The notes beneath the pieces are model-generated. The model saw nothing but the letters and a program-made list of their open reading frames with translations, was not told where the DNA came from and searched no databases. The position numbers and the translations under genes are program-made. A stretch of 64,000 nucleotides of DNA, from contig NZ_CP114289.2 of NCBI RefSeq assembly GCF_027111315.2, positions 3,224,001-3,288,000 of the forward strand, read 5' to 3'. Position 1 is the stretch's first letter. Each line of letters opens with the position of its first letter. Source of the DNA: Flavobacterium limnophilum. Lineage in GTDB: Bacteria; Bacteroidota; Bacteroidia; Flavobacteriales; Flavobacteriaceae. This document shows positions 36,608 to 45,951 of the stretch, one piece after another.

Positions 36608-39600
36608 TTAAAATAAAGCTTTTACACCTAAATTGAAAAATCTGGTTTGTGGCGTACCACCAATATTCAACTCCATAAATTCACGCTCTGGAGATATTGT
36701 CAACAAATTAGATCCATTTATATAGACTCCCAATTCATTGATAAATGAATTTTGAATCATTTTTTTTGGAAAATCATACGAAATCTGAATATTGGCTAAG
36801 TCAACTCTATTTGTGCTGTAAATCCAAAAATCGGATGAACGGTAATTGTTGTCACTTGTATTTGTGGTAAGTCTTGGATAAGTTGCCGTGGCTTGATTCT
36901 CGACAGTCCAGCTGTTTCTTACCATAACGGAATATTTGTCTTCGCCATCTATCCAATAATAGGAGTTGTTCTTCATGCCATAAGCACCAAACTGCGCAGT
37001 TGCCAATGCGAAAAATGTCAAAGATTTCCATTTGGCCGTGAAATTCAAACCGCCAGTAAATGGAGCACCGCTCCAACCAGCTTTGCCCAAGTAAACCTCA
37101 TCTTGGGAATTAATAACACCATCCCCATTTTGGTCAGTATATTTAATGTCCCCTGGTTTAACTTGACCAAATGTTTGTGAAGCATGATTGGCAATATCAA
37201 GTTCATCCATGAAAAAGCCTTCGTTTTTAAGCCCCCAAAGAGCGTCCAATGGTTTTCCTTGCCTGTTTTGGTAATCGTCTTCAAACTGTTCTGCTCTTTT
37301 GGCAGCTTTAGTATCATAATAGTTACCTGTAATTCCTAGAGCCAAATCCACTTGTCCAACTCTCTTATTTACCCTAACATTGAAATCGAAACCAATTCGC
37401 TCATCGTTATTATAATTGATATAAGGTATAAAAGACGTATTCGGGAAACCTGTTGTAAAGTAATTAGGATACAAAACAGAAGCTTGAATAGGGTTACCCT
37501 TAATTTTGTTGACAAAGAATGTACCGTTAAAAGTTATCAATTTTTTCAAAAATGATGCTTCTATACCTGCGTTAAACTCATTTCTTGTAACATAGGAAAG
37601 TTCTAGATTTTCACCCCTGCGAGAGTCCGTACTCCTGTTCAAAGAACCATCTCTCCAGCTGAACCAAGCACCTTCAGTTTGCGTATAAATACTTTGATAC
37701 AAATAATAGTTGGAAACATCTAAATCTGAATTCAATATACCTGCGGATACCGTAAGTTTCAAATTATCCAATGCTGACCAGTTTTTCAAGAAATTCTCTT
37801 CGCTAATTCTCCAACCAAAAGATAATGTAGGTGAAGTGGCAAGTCGCTCTCCCTCGGCAAACTTGGCAGAGTGAACAAGAGCCTCGTTAAATTCGGCATA
37901 AAATTTACCGGCATAATTATAGCTTAAATTAAGTCCTAAATTGGCATTGCTTACCCTGTGATACACTTCGGAAAGTGACTGTTGGTATCCATTTGCGATC
38001 AACATGGCCGAAAAGTTATGACCCCCATCCATTTTTTTCACGTAATCAAACTGCCCAGAAAAAGCTATCGTTTGTTTGTATGCACTATTCGAAATATTTT
38101 GGACTCCTGATTTGGCATCATCCCCAAATTTGGTCAAAGAAGTGATTTGGTCAAATCCTGCATAGGTATTCCATGCCGCTTCATATACTGCATAAGTATT
38201 ATTATACGCTTGATTATAAGATGTTTCATAATCTACGGCAAAATCAGTATGAAAGGACAATCCATCTAGAAGGCTGTTCAACTTGGCATCCACACCAGTG
38301 TTAAATTGAAACTGACGATTGGTGTAGGTACTATATCCTCCTGCATAAATGGCGGCAAATGAATTGTTCAAATCCAATTGTGTACCTCCCAATAAATATT
38401 TACCATCAATAACATAGTTGCTGTTATTGACCATAGCTTGAGAAGCATCGTCAGATTCTTCAATCATGTCTATCGGCAATAAAGGAGTAAAGCGATTTGG
38501 TCTTGTGGTTGCTGCACTACCCCAATAATTTGTATTGACACCTCTACCATTGTAATAGATTGCATTTGTACCAATTGTGGCAGAAATATTATCATTAATT
38601 TTAAGATCTACATTTCCTCTTACATTAAAACGGTTCGTGTTGTTGTTCTTGGCTTCACCAAAGTTCAACAAATCTCCTGTATTGGAGAAATTGACCACTG
38701 TGTAATATTGTGCTCTTTTGTTACCGCCCTTGATCTCAACATTGGCATCATATCTTGTGGCAAAATCTTTTAAATAATCGGATGAATAGTAATCTACATT
38801 GGCATATCTGTAAGGATTGCTTCCAGAAGAATAATTATAGATAGTCTCGTCTGAATACGATGGAGACAATCCATCATTGGCACGAGCTTGATTGTAATAG
38901 TGCATGTATTCGGCTGAACCTAAATATTTAGGAAACCTTTTTACCAAATTTATACCTGCATCTATCCTGGTGCTAATTTGCTGTTTTTGAACAACACCTT
39001 TTTTGGATGTGATATAAATGACACCTTTGGCCGCTCGGCTTCCATACAATGCCACTGCAGCAACACCTTTCAAGAATGAAACTTGCTCAATCTCCACGGG
39101 CAAAATACTGGTAGCATCACGAGGAATACCATCAACCAATACCAAATATCCCCCAGACCCCCATATATTGCCGTTGAAACCACCCACAAAAGCCTGCAGT
39201 CCATCCAAACTATAGGTTGTATAATTCTTTGCCAAGATTTCGGGTATGTTTACATAAGAAACATCTCCCAAAAGATCTCTTTCTTGAACTTTCTTAAATG
39301 CAACCTGCACTGACTGATCCTTGTCCAGAACCAAGCTAATTTCATTTGATTGTGGTGTAACCACAACTGATTTTGTATTATAACCCGTTGCATTAATTGA
39401 TAATTTTGAATCTACTGGCACATTTAGCGAAAACTTGCCCGTGGCATCGGTAGTGGTGGAAATACTGTCTTTTTCGCTAACAAGAGTAGCACCTGTAACA
39501 GGCTTCCCTTCTGCACTCCTTACAATCCCATTGACATCAATTTTACGAACAACTTGAGCGAGAATAATTGTGGGAGAAAAAGCAATGATTAAAAAACATA

Positions 39601-39628
39601 ACACCTTTTTTAGTTGTATATATCTCAT
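36608..39628 (-). CDS. xusC: SusC-family transporter, second pair, with atypical plug
   Basis: A 1,006-residue outer-membrane transporter (signal MRYIQLKKVLCFLIIAFSPT, cleavage near ILAQ). The carboxypeptidase-regulatory-like domain is at about 30-110 (VNGIVRSAEGKPVTGATL). The plug keeps YLVLVDGIPRDATSI and ALYGSRAAKGVIYITSKKG, but the stretch before VDG reads FVGGFNGNIWGSGGY where other SusC proteins here have an IRIRG-type strand. No clear TonB box is visible either. This divergent form agrees with the second SusC of xus operons. The barrel ends TRFFNLGVKALF with terminal Phe. It follows SusD of the first pair by 43 nt, and the two pairs are cotranscribed. Confidence 0.93.
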   Translation of the reverse strand: MRYIQLKKVLCFLIIAFSPTIILAQVVRKIDVNGIVRSAEGKPVTGATLVSEKDSISTTTDATGKFSLNVPVDSKLSINATGYNTKSVVVTPQSNEISLVLDKDQSVQVAFKKVQERDLLGDVSYVNIPEILAKNYTTYSLDGLQAFVGGFNGNIWGSGGYLVLVDGIPRDATSILPVEIEQVSFLKGVAAVALYGSRAAKGVIYITSKKGVVQKQQISTRIDAGINLVKRFPKYLGSAEYMHYYNQARANDGLSPSYSDETIYNYSSGSNPYRYANVDYYSSDYLKDFATRYDANVEIKGGNKRAQYYTVVNFSNTGDLLNFGEAKNNNTNRFNVRGNVDLKINDNISATIGTNAIYYNGRGVNTNYWGSAATTRPNRFTPLLPIDMIEESDDASQAMVNNSNYVIDGKYLLGGTQLDLNNSFAAIYAGGYSTYTNRQFQFNTGVDAKLNSLLDGLSFHTDFAVDYETSYNQAYNNTYAVYEAAWNTYAGFDQITSLTKFGDDAKSGVQNISNSAYKQTIAFSGQFDYVKKMDGGHNFSAMLIANGYQQSLSEVYHRVSNANLGLNLSYNYAGKFYAEFNEALVHSAKFAEGERLATSPTLSFGWRISEENFLKNWSALDNLKLTVSAGILNSDLDVSNYYLYQSIYTQTEGAWFSWRDGSLNRSTDSRRGENLELSYVTRNEFNAGIEASFLKKLITFNGTFFVNKIKGNPIQASVLYPNYFTTGFPNTSFIPYINYNNDERIGFDFNVRVNKRVGQVDLALGITGNYYDTKAAKRAEQFEDDYQNRQGKPLDALWGLKNEGFFMDELDIANHASQTFGQVKPGDIKYTDQNGDGVINSQDEVYLGKAGWSGAPFTGGLNFTAKWKSLTFFALATAQFGAYGMKNNSYYWIDGEDKYSVMVRNSWTVENQATATYPRLTTNTSDNNYRSSDFWIYSTNRVDLANIQISYDFPKKMIQNSFINELGVYINGSNLLTISPEREFMELNIGGTPQTRFFNLGVKALF

Positions 39629-39671
39629 TATTTTCTATTTGTATTTATAGTTTTTAAAATAATCTGAATAA

Positions 39672-41603
39672 TTACCATCCTGGATTTTGCTGAAATTCCA
39701 AATACATGTTTACATCTGTATTTTTCAATGGTAACCAATAATGCTTTTCGCTAAAATTTCGTTCCAGAATAACCGTTTCACGAATATTAAGCACTTTATT
39801 CGTTTTAGGAGTTGCCACATTAAAGCTTGGATCTCTATCAAATTCAATTGATTTCTTTAAAGTATATGGACTTTGGATAAGTAACAACCATCTGCGAAGA
39901 TCATTAAAACGGTGACCTTCAAAAGCCAATTCAACTGCACGCTCACGTCTTACTTCATTCATGAAAGAATCGACCGAACCCAAGAACTTGTTGGCAACAT
40001 GACCTACTTTGGCCCTGTCTCTAACCACGTTTATGGCGTCAACGGCTGTTTTTGCATAGGATGGATCTTTACCCACAGGAGAATTATAAGCCACTGCTGC
40101 GGATTCGGCATACATCAAATAAATATCCGACAAACGCATCCATGGAATATGGATATTCAAACTATTACCATAATCATACCCTCCATCATATTTATTGGCG
40201 GTTATTGGAATGAACTTATACAATAAATAACCTGTTCTACTTCCGGTGCCTATGTTGCGATAACTTCCTCCCGTAGCCAATCTAGCATAACGATCTGCCT
40301 CAACATTGGCCGGCATGGTTCCAGTAACACATTTTACACCGTCATAAACTATGTCGTTATAAAAACGTGGATCACGGCCTTGCCAAGGACGAGTTGGGTC
40401 ATACCCTGACTCAGCATCAGCTTGGGTAATACTTGTTATAGGCAAACCGTTTGCCATTCCATAATTATCGACATAGTTGGCTGTCGGCAAAAATTTGACA
40501 TCGCCGTCTGCCAATACAGGTGCTGGCTGGTATTGTTTACTTGTACCCCAGTTAGAACCGTTGGCTCCCCAATAAGGCCCTCTAAAAATAGCTTCAGTAA
40601 CTTTAACAGGTACAGTATTTCCAGGAAGAAGAACACTAGTACTTCCAGGAATTCCCCAGTTTTTACCTGTTGTATAAAAATTATCACTATAATTCGCAAA
40701 TGGTAGTAAACCATATTTAGAACTACCACTCTCAGTATGATTTAATAATTCAGCAAAAGCTTGAGCTGCTTTTTTACAAAATTCAATATTATAAGCGGCA
40801 TTACCTGTAGATACTTTATTCATCAACGGACTTCCTGCCCATAGATAATTTTTGCCCAAGTAGCCTAAGGCCATAATTTTGTTGATGCGCAAATCATTTT
40901 TTCCTGAAGTTTTTTTACCTACAACGGTATTATCCCAATCCACTGGCAACAAATCGGCCGCTTCCCTAAAATCGGCCGCTGCTTTCTCGGCACATTCAGC
41001 ATAACTAAGTCTAGGCAACCTCAATGGTTGATCACTAGGAAGTACCGTATCTATATATGGAAGACCTCCAAAATACTGCATGAACTGAAAATGATACCAA
41101 GCTCTAAAAAACAAAAGCTGTCCTTTTATCATGTCTTTTTCTTCCTGGGTGGCATCCGTCAATTTATCCATATTGGCTAAACCAATATTTGCTTTACGAA
41201 CACCGGCCCAACCCAAAGTCCATAAATCCTTGGCCATACGGTCGTTGTTTGTGGATACACTTCTTCGATTCATCCATCCTGCTTGCCAACCATCGTGTTC
41301 AGATTGCCAACCCCAAAAATTCCCGTTGTCGATTTTACACACAAAATGGAAATCACGAGCAGTAGACTGAATTTCGTCATCTCCCCAATTCCAGGAATTT
41401 GTCCAATATCCATTTGTAAAATCTGGAATCGTTTGATATAGTTCCTCGGTAAATCCTTGAAATTTAGTAAAATTTTCAAATGCCTCAGTCTCTGAAATCT
41501 GAGTTTCTGGAGACCTTTCAAGATATTCTTCGCAGGATACCGGAATGGCACACAAGCCAAATATAAGGCTGTACTTTACTATTGTTTTGAAATATTTTTT
41601 CAT
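39672..41603 (-). CDS. xusB: SusD-family xylan-binding lipoprotein, first pair
   Basis: A 643-residue SusD/RagB protein, long for the family (signal MKKYFKTIVKYSLIFGLCAI, lipobox PVSC, then EEYLERSPETQISETEAFEN). TPR-like segments include GQLLFFRAWYHFQFMQYFGG and INKIMALGYLGKNYLWAGSP. The C-terminal signature is VRRERAVELAFEGHRFNDLR, then KHYWLPLKNTDVNMY. Several Trp-rich surface stretches (NGYWTNSWNWGDDE, NFWGWQSEHDGWQAGW) near the N-terminus could stack on xylan; this is only a suggestion. It begins 9 nt after SusC of the first pair. The symbol is by gene order. Confidence 0.94.
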   Translation of the reverse strand: MKKYFKTIVKYSLIFGLCAIPVSCEEYLERSPETQISETEAFENFTKFQGFTEELYQTIPDFTNGYWTNSWNWGDDEIQSTARDFHFVCKIDNGNFWGWQSEHDGWQAGWMNRRSVSTNNDRMAKDLWTLGWAGVRKANIGLANMDKLTDATQEEKDMIKGQLLFFRAWYHFQFMQYFGGLPYIDTVLPSDQPLRLPRLSYAECAEKAAADFREAADLLPVDWDNTVVGKKTSGKNDLRINKIMALGYLGKNYLWAGSPLMNKVSTGNAAYNIEFCKKAAQAFAELLNHTESGSSKYGLLPFANYSDNFYTTGKNWGIPGSTSVLLPGNTVPVKVTEAIFRGPYWGANGSNWGTSKQYQPAPVLADGDVKFLPTANYVDNYGMANGLPITSITQADAESGYDPTRPWQGRDPRFYNDIVYDGVKCVTGTMPANVEADRYARLATGGSYRNIGTGSRTGYLLYKFIPITANKYDGGYDYGNSLNIHIPWMRLSDIYLMYAESAAVAYNSPVGKDPSYAKTAVDAINVVRDRAKVGHVANKFLGSVDSFMNEVRRERAVELAFEGHRFNDLRRWLLLIQSPYTLKKSIEFDRDPSFNVATPKTNKVLNIRETVILERNFSEKHYWLPLKNTDVNMYLEFQQNPGW

Positions 41604-41612
41604 AATCTCTAA

Positions 41613-44600
41613 TTAAAAAATAATGTTAGCTCCTAGATTAAAACGTTTAACTGTTGGATATGCTCCTTGCGAAGCCCAACCTGTTCCAGCATAATTACTC
41701 TCTCTATCATCCGGCATTTTTGACCACATGTAAAGATTGTCCCCGTTTATAAATACCCTTATATTTTGAATACCCCAGGATTTTATTGAAGAATTGCTTT
41801 CGTCAAAAGTATAAGCTATTTCGGCATTCTTCAAGCGCAAGTATGAGCCATCGTACATGTGGCGTTGGGCATCATTATAACCACTTGGTGTGGAAAGCCA
41901 TCTAGGCATTGGGTTATCTGCATCCATATTGTCTTTGTTCCACAATGACCCTTGATCGTACACTACGTGATTTTGTGAAACCAAACTACCTAGAACCACT
42001 TGTCGTGTTACGTTGTTAACTCCGTAAAACTGAACAAAACCGCTAAACTTTTTCCAGTTGAAACCAACCGTGGCGTTATATGTGTTTTGTGGTGTACCTG
42101 AAAACCCAAAAGGAATGTTGTCATAAGAATTAATTACACCATCGGCATTATAATCAAGCAGGTTGAAACTTCCCGGTAATTTTTGATTGTCATTTGTGTC
42201 CTGAATAGTACTTCCATACAATTCATCCCAAGTATTGTAATACCCTTGTCCAACATAGGAATAAGCTTGCCCAACAGGCTTACCCTCTGATTTTTGATAC
42301 TCCGGCAATAATTCAGGGGTATCAGCATCAATAATTTTGTTTTTGGAATGGGTCATGTTCAAATCAGACCACAAATTCAAACCATTGGAAAAGGTGTAAT
42401 TTAATTTAACCTCAAATTCATATCCTTTATTTTCAACCCTTCCTAAATTGGCAGCAGGTGCTATTGCTCCATAATAGGATGGTACTGCTCTACCACTACC
42501 CGACACAAAAACATCCGCTCTATCTTCTTTAAAGAGTTCCACAGTTCCTTTTACAAGACCTTTGAACAACCCAAAATCAACACCTATATTTGTTTTCTTT
42601 GCCGTTGCCCAAGTCACTTCTGGATTTCCAACAGCAGCCTCTTTATACCATGTGTAAGTGCTTAGCTCTCCTCCTTCATTGCTTGTTCCTAATTGCGATT
42701 GACCTCCGTAACTCCATTGAGTTAGATAAAGCCATCTACCAGCAATTCTATCATCACCAACTTCTCCATAATTTAGTCTTAATTTAAGCAAATCCAGGAA
42801 AGATTCCGTTTTCTTCATGAAACCTTCTTTAGAGACAATCCAAGTAAGTCCTCCGGATGAAAAGAATGCAAAACGATTACCCGCGGCAAATTGTTCAGAA
42901 CCATTGTATGCTCCATTGTATTCAGCAAAATATTTCCCGCTATAACCATAACTAGTACGAAAAACCCAATCTTCTCTATAACCCGGAATCATACTTCCCG
43001 TAGCACCTTCATTACGATTAAAAAGTCCCATCGCAGTGATGTCATGCTTGGAGTTTAGATTTACGGCATAATTCATTTGGGCTTGATAGAAAAGTCTTCT
43101 GTATGTTGACCCATCTCGAACTTCTCCAGCACTTGGAGACCATTTTACTCCTTCTTGAAAATCAAACCTATTGGCTGTATCGTAAGTCTTTTTATAAGTA
43201 ACGATTCCCGTCACTGGATCAATCCATTTTTGTTGGGTATCATTATACAAATCATTAACTCCTCGATCACCTTCCACAAATGAATTATCCAAAGCTAAAG
43301 TTCCCGTAAAATTAAGACCCTTAACCAACATGTCCAGATTTTGATTCAATGTAAAATCGGTAGTAAGACGCGTTGTGGTAACATATTGAATACCACTAAT
43401 GGCCAAATTACGAACCGAATTGGATGCTTTTCCTTCATTTGGAGCAAAATATCCCCACGAACTATCAGAATCATAATAAGGTAAAAACACGTCGGGAGCC
43501 GTAGAATAAGCAGCATCCCACATGGTATATTCAGCTCCAGAAGCGCCCCAAGGACTTTTCTTTACAGCGTGAGAACCTGCAAGATTTACTTTAAAGGTTG
43601 TTGATGGAGTAAATTGAAAATCTAGATTGGTTCTAACATTTAGACGATTGTATCCATAACCTGGGTCATACCCCCTATTATTACTGTATTGCTTGAAAAG
43701 ATCGCCTTCACTTAAAAAGTCTGCACTGGTAAAATACTTGACAAATTCAGTACCTCCACTTACATTCAAACTGGCATTATAAGACATTGCATAATCTTTG
43801 AACAAGGTGTCTTGCCAATCTACATTTGGATAACGCTCTCTTTCTTCTTGATTGGCTGGATATCTGTATTTATCAATTATGGCTTGTGGAAGATAGTCAT
43901 TCCACCCTGATGGTGCCAATGCCAACTCATTCTCAATAGCCTGGTTTCTAACCGTCAAGGCATCATAAGAATCGAGTTTGTTGGGCAATTGGGAAGGAAC
44001 TTTCATTGTTGCATTAAATCTAGCCCTAATCAATGCTTTTCCTAAACTTCCTCGTTTGGTGGTGATAAGAATTACCCCATTGGCTCCTCTTGATCCATAC
44101 ACCGCGGTAGCCGAAGCATCTTTCAAAACAGAAACAGTCTCTACAGATCCAATATCAACACTATTCATGGGACGCTCTATACCGTCAACCAATATAAGTG
44201 GAGATGAATCATTCCAAGTACTTGCTCCACGTATTACTATACGAGGATCTTCCTCTCCAGGCATACCAGTACTGGCAGTGGTAATCAAACCTGGCGCATT
44301 ACCCGTTAAAGCGGCCCCAATACTTTGAACTCCACCTGCTCTTTCCAATGTTTTTCCTGAAACTTGGGAAATTGCAGCAACCATACTCTCCTTTTTTTGC
44401 TTGCCATACCCAACAATAATAACCTCGTTCAAAGATGTTTGATCGACGGCCATTACAACATTGATTACAGATTGGCCTTTTACTTGCTTCTCTACGGTCT
44501 TGAACCCCACACTACTAAAAACCAAGGTAACATCTGAAGAAGGCAAACTTATTGTATATTTCCCATTGTTGTCAGACATTACACCAATTTTTGAATTACC

Positions 44601-44816
44601 TTTAACCAATATGGTCACGCCAGGAACTGGCAACTTATCTCCTGCCGAAGTAATTGTTCCAGAAACAGTAATTTGCTGACTGCTTTGACTTTTTTCAACA
44701 GCCAATGATGAATTTACTTCATTTGCCAACAACACGTTCGAAAACATAAATGGTAACAAAATTCCCAATACCACGGAATTAACTTTACGTGGAACTTTAA
44801 TTAATTGTTTTATCAT
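41613..44816 (-). CDS. xusA: SusC-family TonB-dependent xylan transporter, first pair
   Basis: First gene of the xus operon. The ATG at 44816 gives a signal peptide (MIKQLIKVPRKVNSVVLGIL, cleavage near LLANE). An in-frame ATG at 44885 would prepend 23 polar residues and is less likely. The 1,067-residue product has a carboxypeptidase-regulatory-like domain (about 50-130, GTITSAGDKLPVPGVTILVK), TonB box LNEVIIVGYGKQKKES, plug (RIVIRGASTWNDSSPLILVD; YGSRGANGVILITTKRG) and barrel ending VKRFNLGANIIF. It is followed 9 nt later by SusD. A promoter with overlapping LacI-type operator lies far upstream at 45497-45526. Confidence 0.94.
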   Translation of the reverse strand: MIKQLIKVPRKVNSVVLGILLPFMFSNVLLANEVNSSLAVEKSQSSQQITVSGTITSAGDKLPVPGVTILVKGNSKIGVMSDNNGKYTISLPSSDVTLVFSSVGFKTVEKQVKGQSVINVVMAVDQTSLNEVIIVGYGKQKKESMVAAISQVSGKTLERAGGVQSIGAALTGNAPGLITTASTGMPGEEDPRIVIRGASTWNDSSPLILVDGIERPMNSVDIGSVETVSVLKDASATAVYGSRGANGVILITTKRGSLGKALIRARFNATMKVPSQLPNKLDSYDALTVRNQAIENELALAPSGWNDYLPQAIIDKYRYPANQEERERYPNVDWQDTLFKDYAMSYNASLNVSGGTEFVKYFTSADFLSEGDLFKQYSNNRGYDPGYGYNRLNVRTNLDFQFTPSTTFKVNLAGSHAVKKSPWGASGAEYTMWDAAYSTAPDVFLPYYDSDSSWGYFAPNEGKASNSVRNLAISGIQYVTTTRLTTDFTLNQNLDMLVKGLNFTGTLALDNSFVEGDRGVNDLYNDTQQKWIDPVTGIVTYKKTYDTANRFDFQEGVKWSPSAGEVRDGSTYRRLFYQAQMNYAVNLNSKHDITAMGLFNRNEGATGSMIPGYREDWVFRTSYGYSGKYFAEYNGAYNGSEQFAAGNRFAFFSSGGLTWIVSKEGFMKKTESFLDLLKLRLNYGEVGDDRIAGRWLYLTQWSYGGQSQLGTSNEGGELSTYTWYKEAAVGNPEVTWATAKKTNIGVDFGLFKGLVKGTVELFKEDRADVFVSGSGRAVPSYYGAIAPAANLGRVENKGYEFEVKLNYTFSNGLNLWSDLNMTHSKNKIIDADTPELLPEYQKSEGKPVGQAYSYVGQGYYNTWDELYGSTIQDTNDNQKLPGSFNLLDYNADGVINSYDNIPFGFSGTPQNTYNATVGFNWKKFSGFVQFYGVNNVTRQVVLGSLVSQNHVVYDQGSLWNKDNMDADNPMPRWLSTPSGYNDAQRHMYDGSYLRLKNAEIAYTFDESNSSIKSWGIQNIRVFINGDNLYMWSKMPDDRESNYAGTGWASQGAYPTVKRFNLGANIIF

Positions 44817-44983
44817 ATTAATATTTTTGACATTTTTTAATTTATTAAAATTAGAACTTAACTTATATGTCATATAACTGCACATTCTTTAGATTATACT
44901 ACTGCATGCAACGATTGATTTAGTTTAAAACTATTTTGCAAAATCTAAATCTCCCCTGTTTTTATTTTTTTTTAAATTTTAGG

Positions 44984-45015
44984 CAAAATTATTTTGCACC
45001 CTAAAATTCAGACAA
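44984..45015 (-). promoter_or_regulatory. Candidate proximal xus promoter
   Basis: TAATTTTG (44984-44991, minus) fits TAnnTTTG, and a TTG lies 21 nt upstream (45013-45015). It overlaps the palindrome GCAAAATTATTTTGC (44983-44997). It would give a leader of roughly 160 nt. No operator core is present here. Confidence 0.35.
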
Positions 45016-45496
45016 AGCTATCATTGCTCGTAGCGAATTGAATTACATGACTTAGTTGATAAAAATTCACACCCTTCCTGTTTTACAAATCAAATGTTAT
45101 AAGCCACATTTTGGCCAGATGAATCCTGTTGGAACAATTACTCTTGACGGTTAAGAGAACACGAATTATTTACCCATGTGCTATTCAACAAAATCTGGCA
45201 AAACACAAATCAAACAATTGAGAATATTTCAAAAACGGTGATTTTTTTTGTTTTTTTATTTCATAGGCTTATTTGGTTGGTTAATTGGTTGGTTAGTTAT
45301 TTATTTTAAAAATTGTTTTGTTCGAAATCGTTATAGTTGTATAATGGCTTTTTAAGGAAAAAACCAGATTTTGTATTGCATTGAAGACTTTGTCTTATGG
45401 AACCTGTCTGAAACTTTCATTGAATTTATGTCAAATTTTAGATGACTGAATACTTCGGTTTCACCCCTTTTTCCTGCTCAATGAATCTTAAAAAAG

Positions 45497-45526
45497 CAAA
45501 TGTAATTTTTTTTTCGAACAAAACAA
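45497..45526 (-). promoter_or_regulatory. Distal xus promoter, TTG-N19-TACATTTG
   Basis: On the minus strand TTG (45524-45526) is followed after exactly 19 nt by TACATTTG (45497-45504). The same geometry as at GH30 and the third SusC argues that it is real. It predicts a leader of about 675 nt before the ATG at 44816. Confidence 0.62.
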
Positions 45527-45536
45527 CCGATTGTGT
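45521..45536. promoter_or_regulatory. LacI-type operator at the xus promoter
   Basis: AAACAACCGATTGTGT contains the shared CAACCGATTG core and covers the -33 TTG of the minus-strand xus promoter. No plus-strand promoter element follows it at a suitable distance. Confidence 0.6.
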
Positions 45537-45804
45537 AAAATTATTGTGTGACTTTTACACTTAATAATAAAATTTATAAGTTAATTTTTTGTCATTATTA
45601 CAACACTAGGTGAATTTTGAATTTGCCAATACTGCAAAAAAATATAAATGAAAGTCCCAAACTATCGACCAAAAAAGACCTTTCCGTTAATTAATATAAA
45701 ATATTTTTTTTTGAAATTAATATGTGACAATAAAACATCTGATGCCATCTAAAAAAATCTAAATTCCTTTTTTTGCTTTTTTTACATTATTTTTCAAAAA
45801 AAAT

Positions 45805-45820
45805 ACGCAACCGATTGTGT
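45805..45820. promoter_or_regulatory. LacI-type operator at the third SusC promoter
   Basis: ACGCAACCGATTGTGT is the best-matching copy of the shared site. Its TTG (45815-45817) is also the -33 element of the promoter reading into the SusC gene at 45952. Confidence 0.62.
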
Positions 45821-45844
45821 GTTGTGTTTTTTTTAATATATTTG
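45815..45844 (+). promoter_or_regulatory. Promoter of the third SusC/SusD pair, TTG-N19-TATATTTG
   Basis: TTG (45815-45817), 19 nt, then TATATTTG (45837-45844), a perfect -33/-7 pair with a leader of about 100 nt to the ATG at 45952. Both -7 sequence and spacing are identical to the GH30 promoter. Confidence 0.7.
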
Positions 45845-45951
45845 CTATATGAAATTAAATGCCGTTTAATTTAAATTCTTCATAAAAAAAGAATTCATTT
45901 ATTACATATAATTTAACAACAAAATAATTAACCAATTTAACCAATTTATTT

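Larger units (their letters stand above)
44817..45951. other. 1.1 kb divergent control region between two SusC operons
   Basis: No gene is seen on either strand. It holds two LacI-type operators (45521 and 45805), a distal minus-strand promoter for xus, a plus-strand promoter for the third SusC, a candidate proximal minus-strand promoter at 44984-45015, and a GGTTGGTTAATTGGTTGGTT repeat near 45274. The stretch 45020-45480 is AT-rich and otherwise featureless. If the distal promoter is used, most of this region is the xus mRNA leader. Confidence 0.6.

Noticed and set aside
44905..44920. GCAACGATTGATT near the xus gene start
   Set aside because: The core lacks one base (CAACGATTG), so the half-site spacing is wrong.
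45270..45300. GGTTGGTTAATTGGTTGGTT as a possible mobile-element end or binding array
   Set aside because: Only two imperfect copies, no flanking duplication and no partner element; low-complexity sequence is a sufficient explanation.
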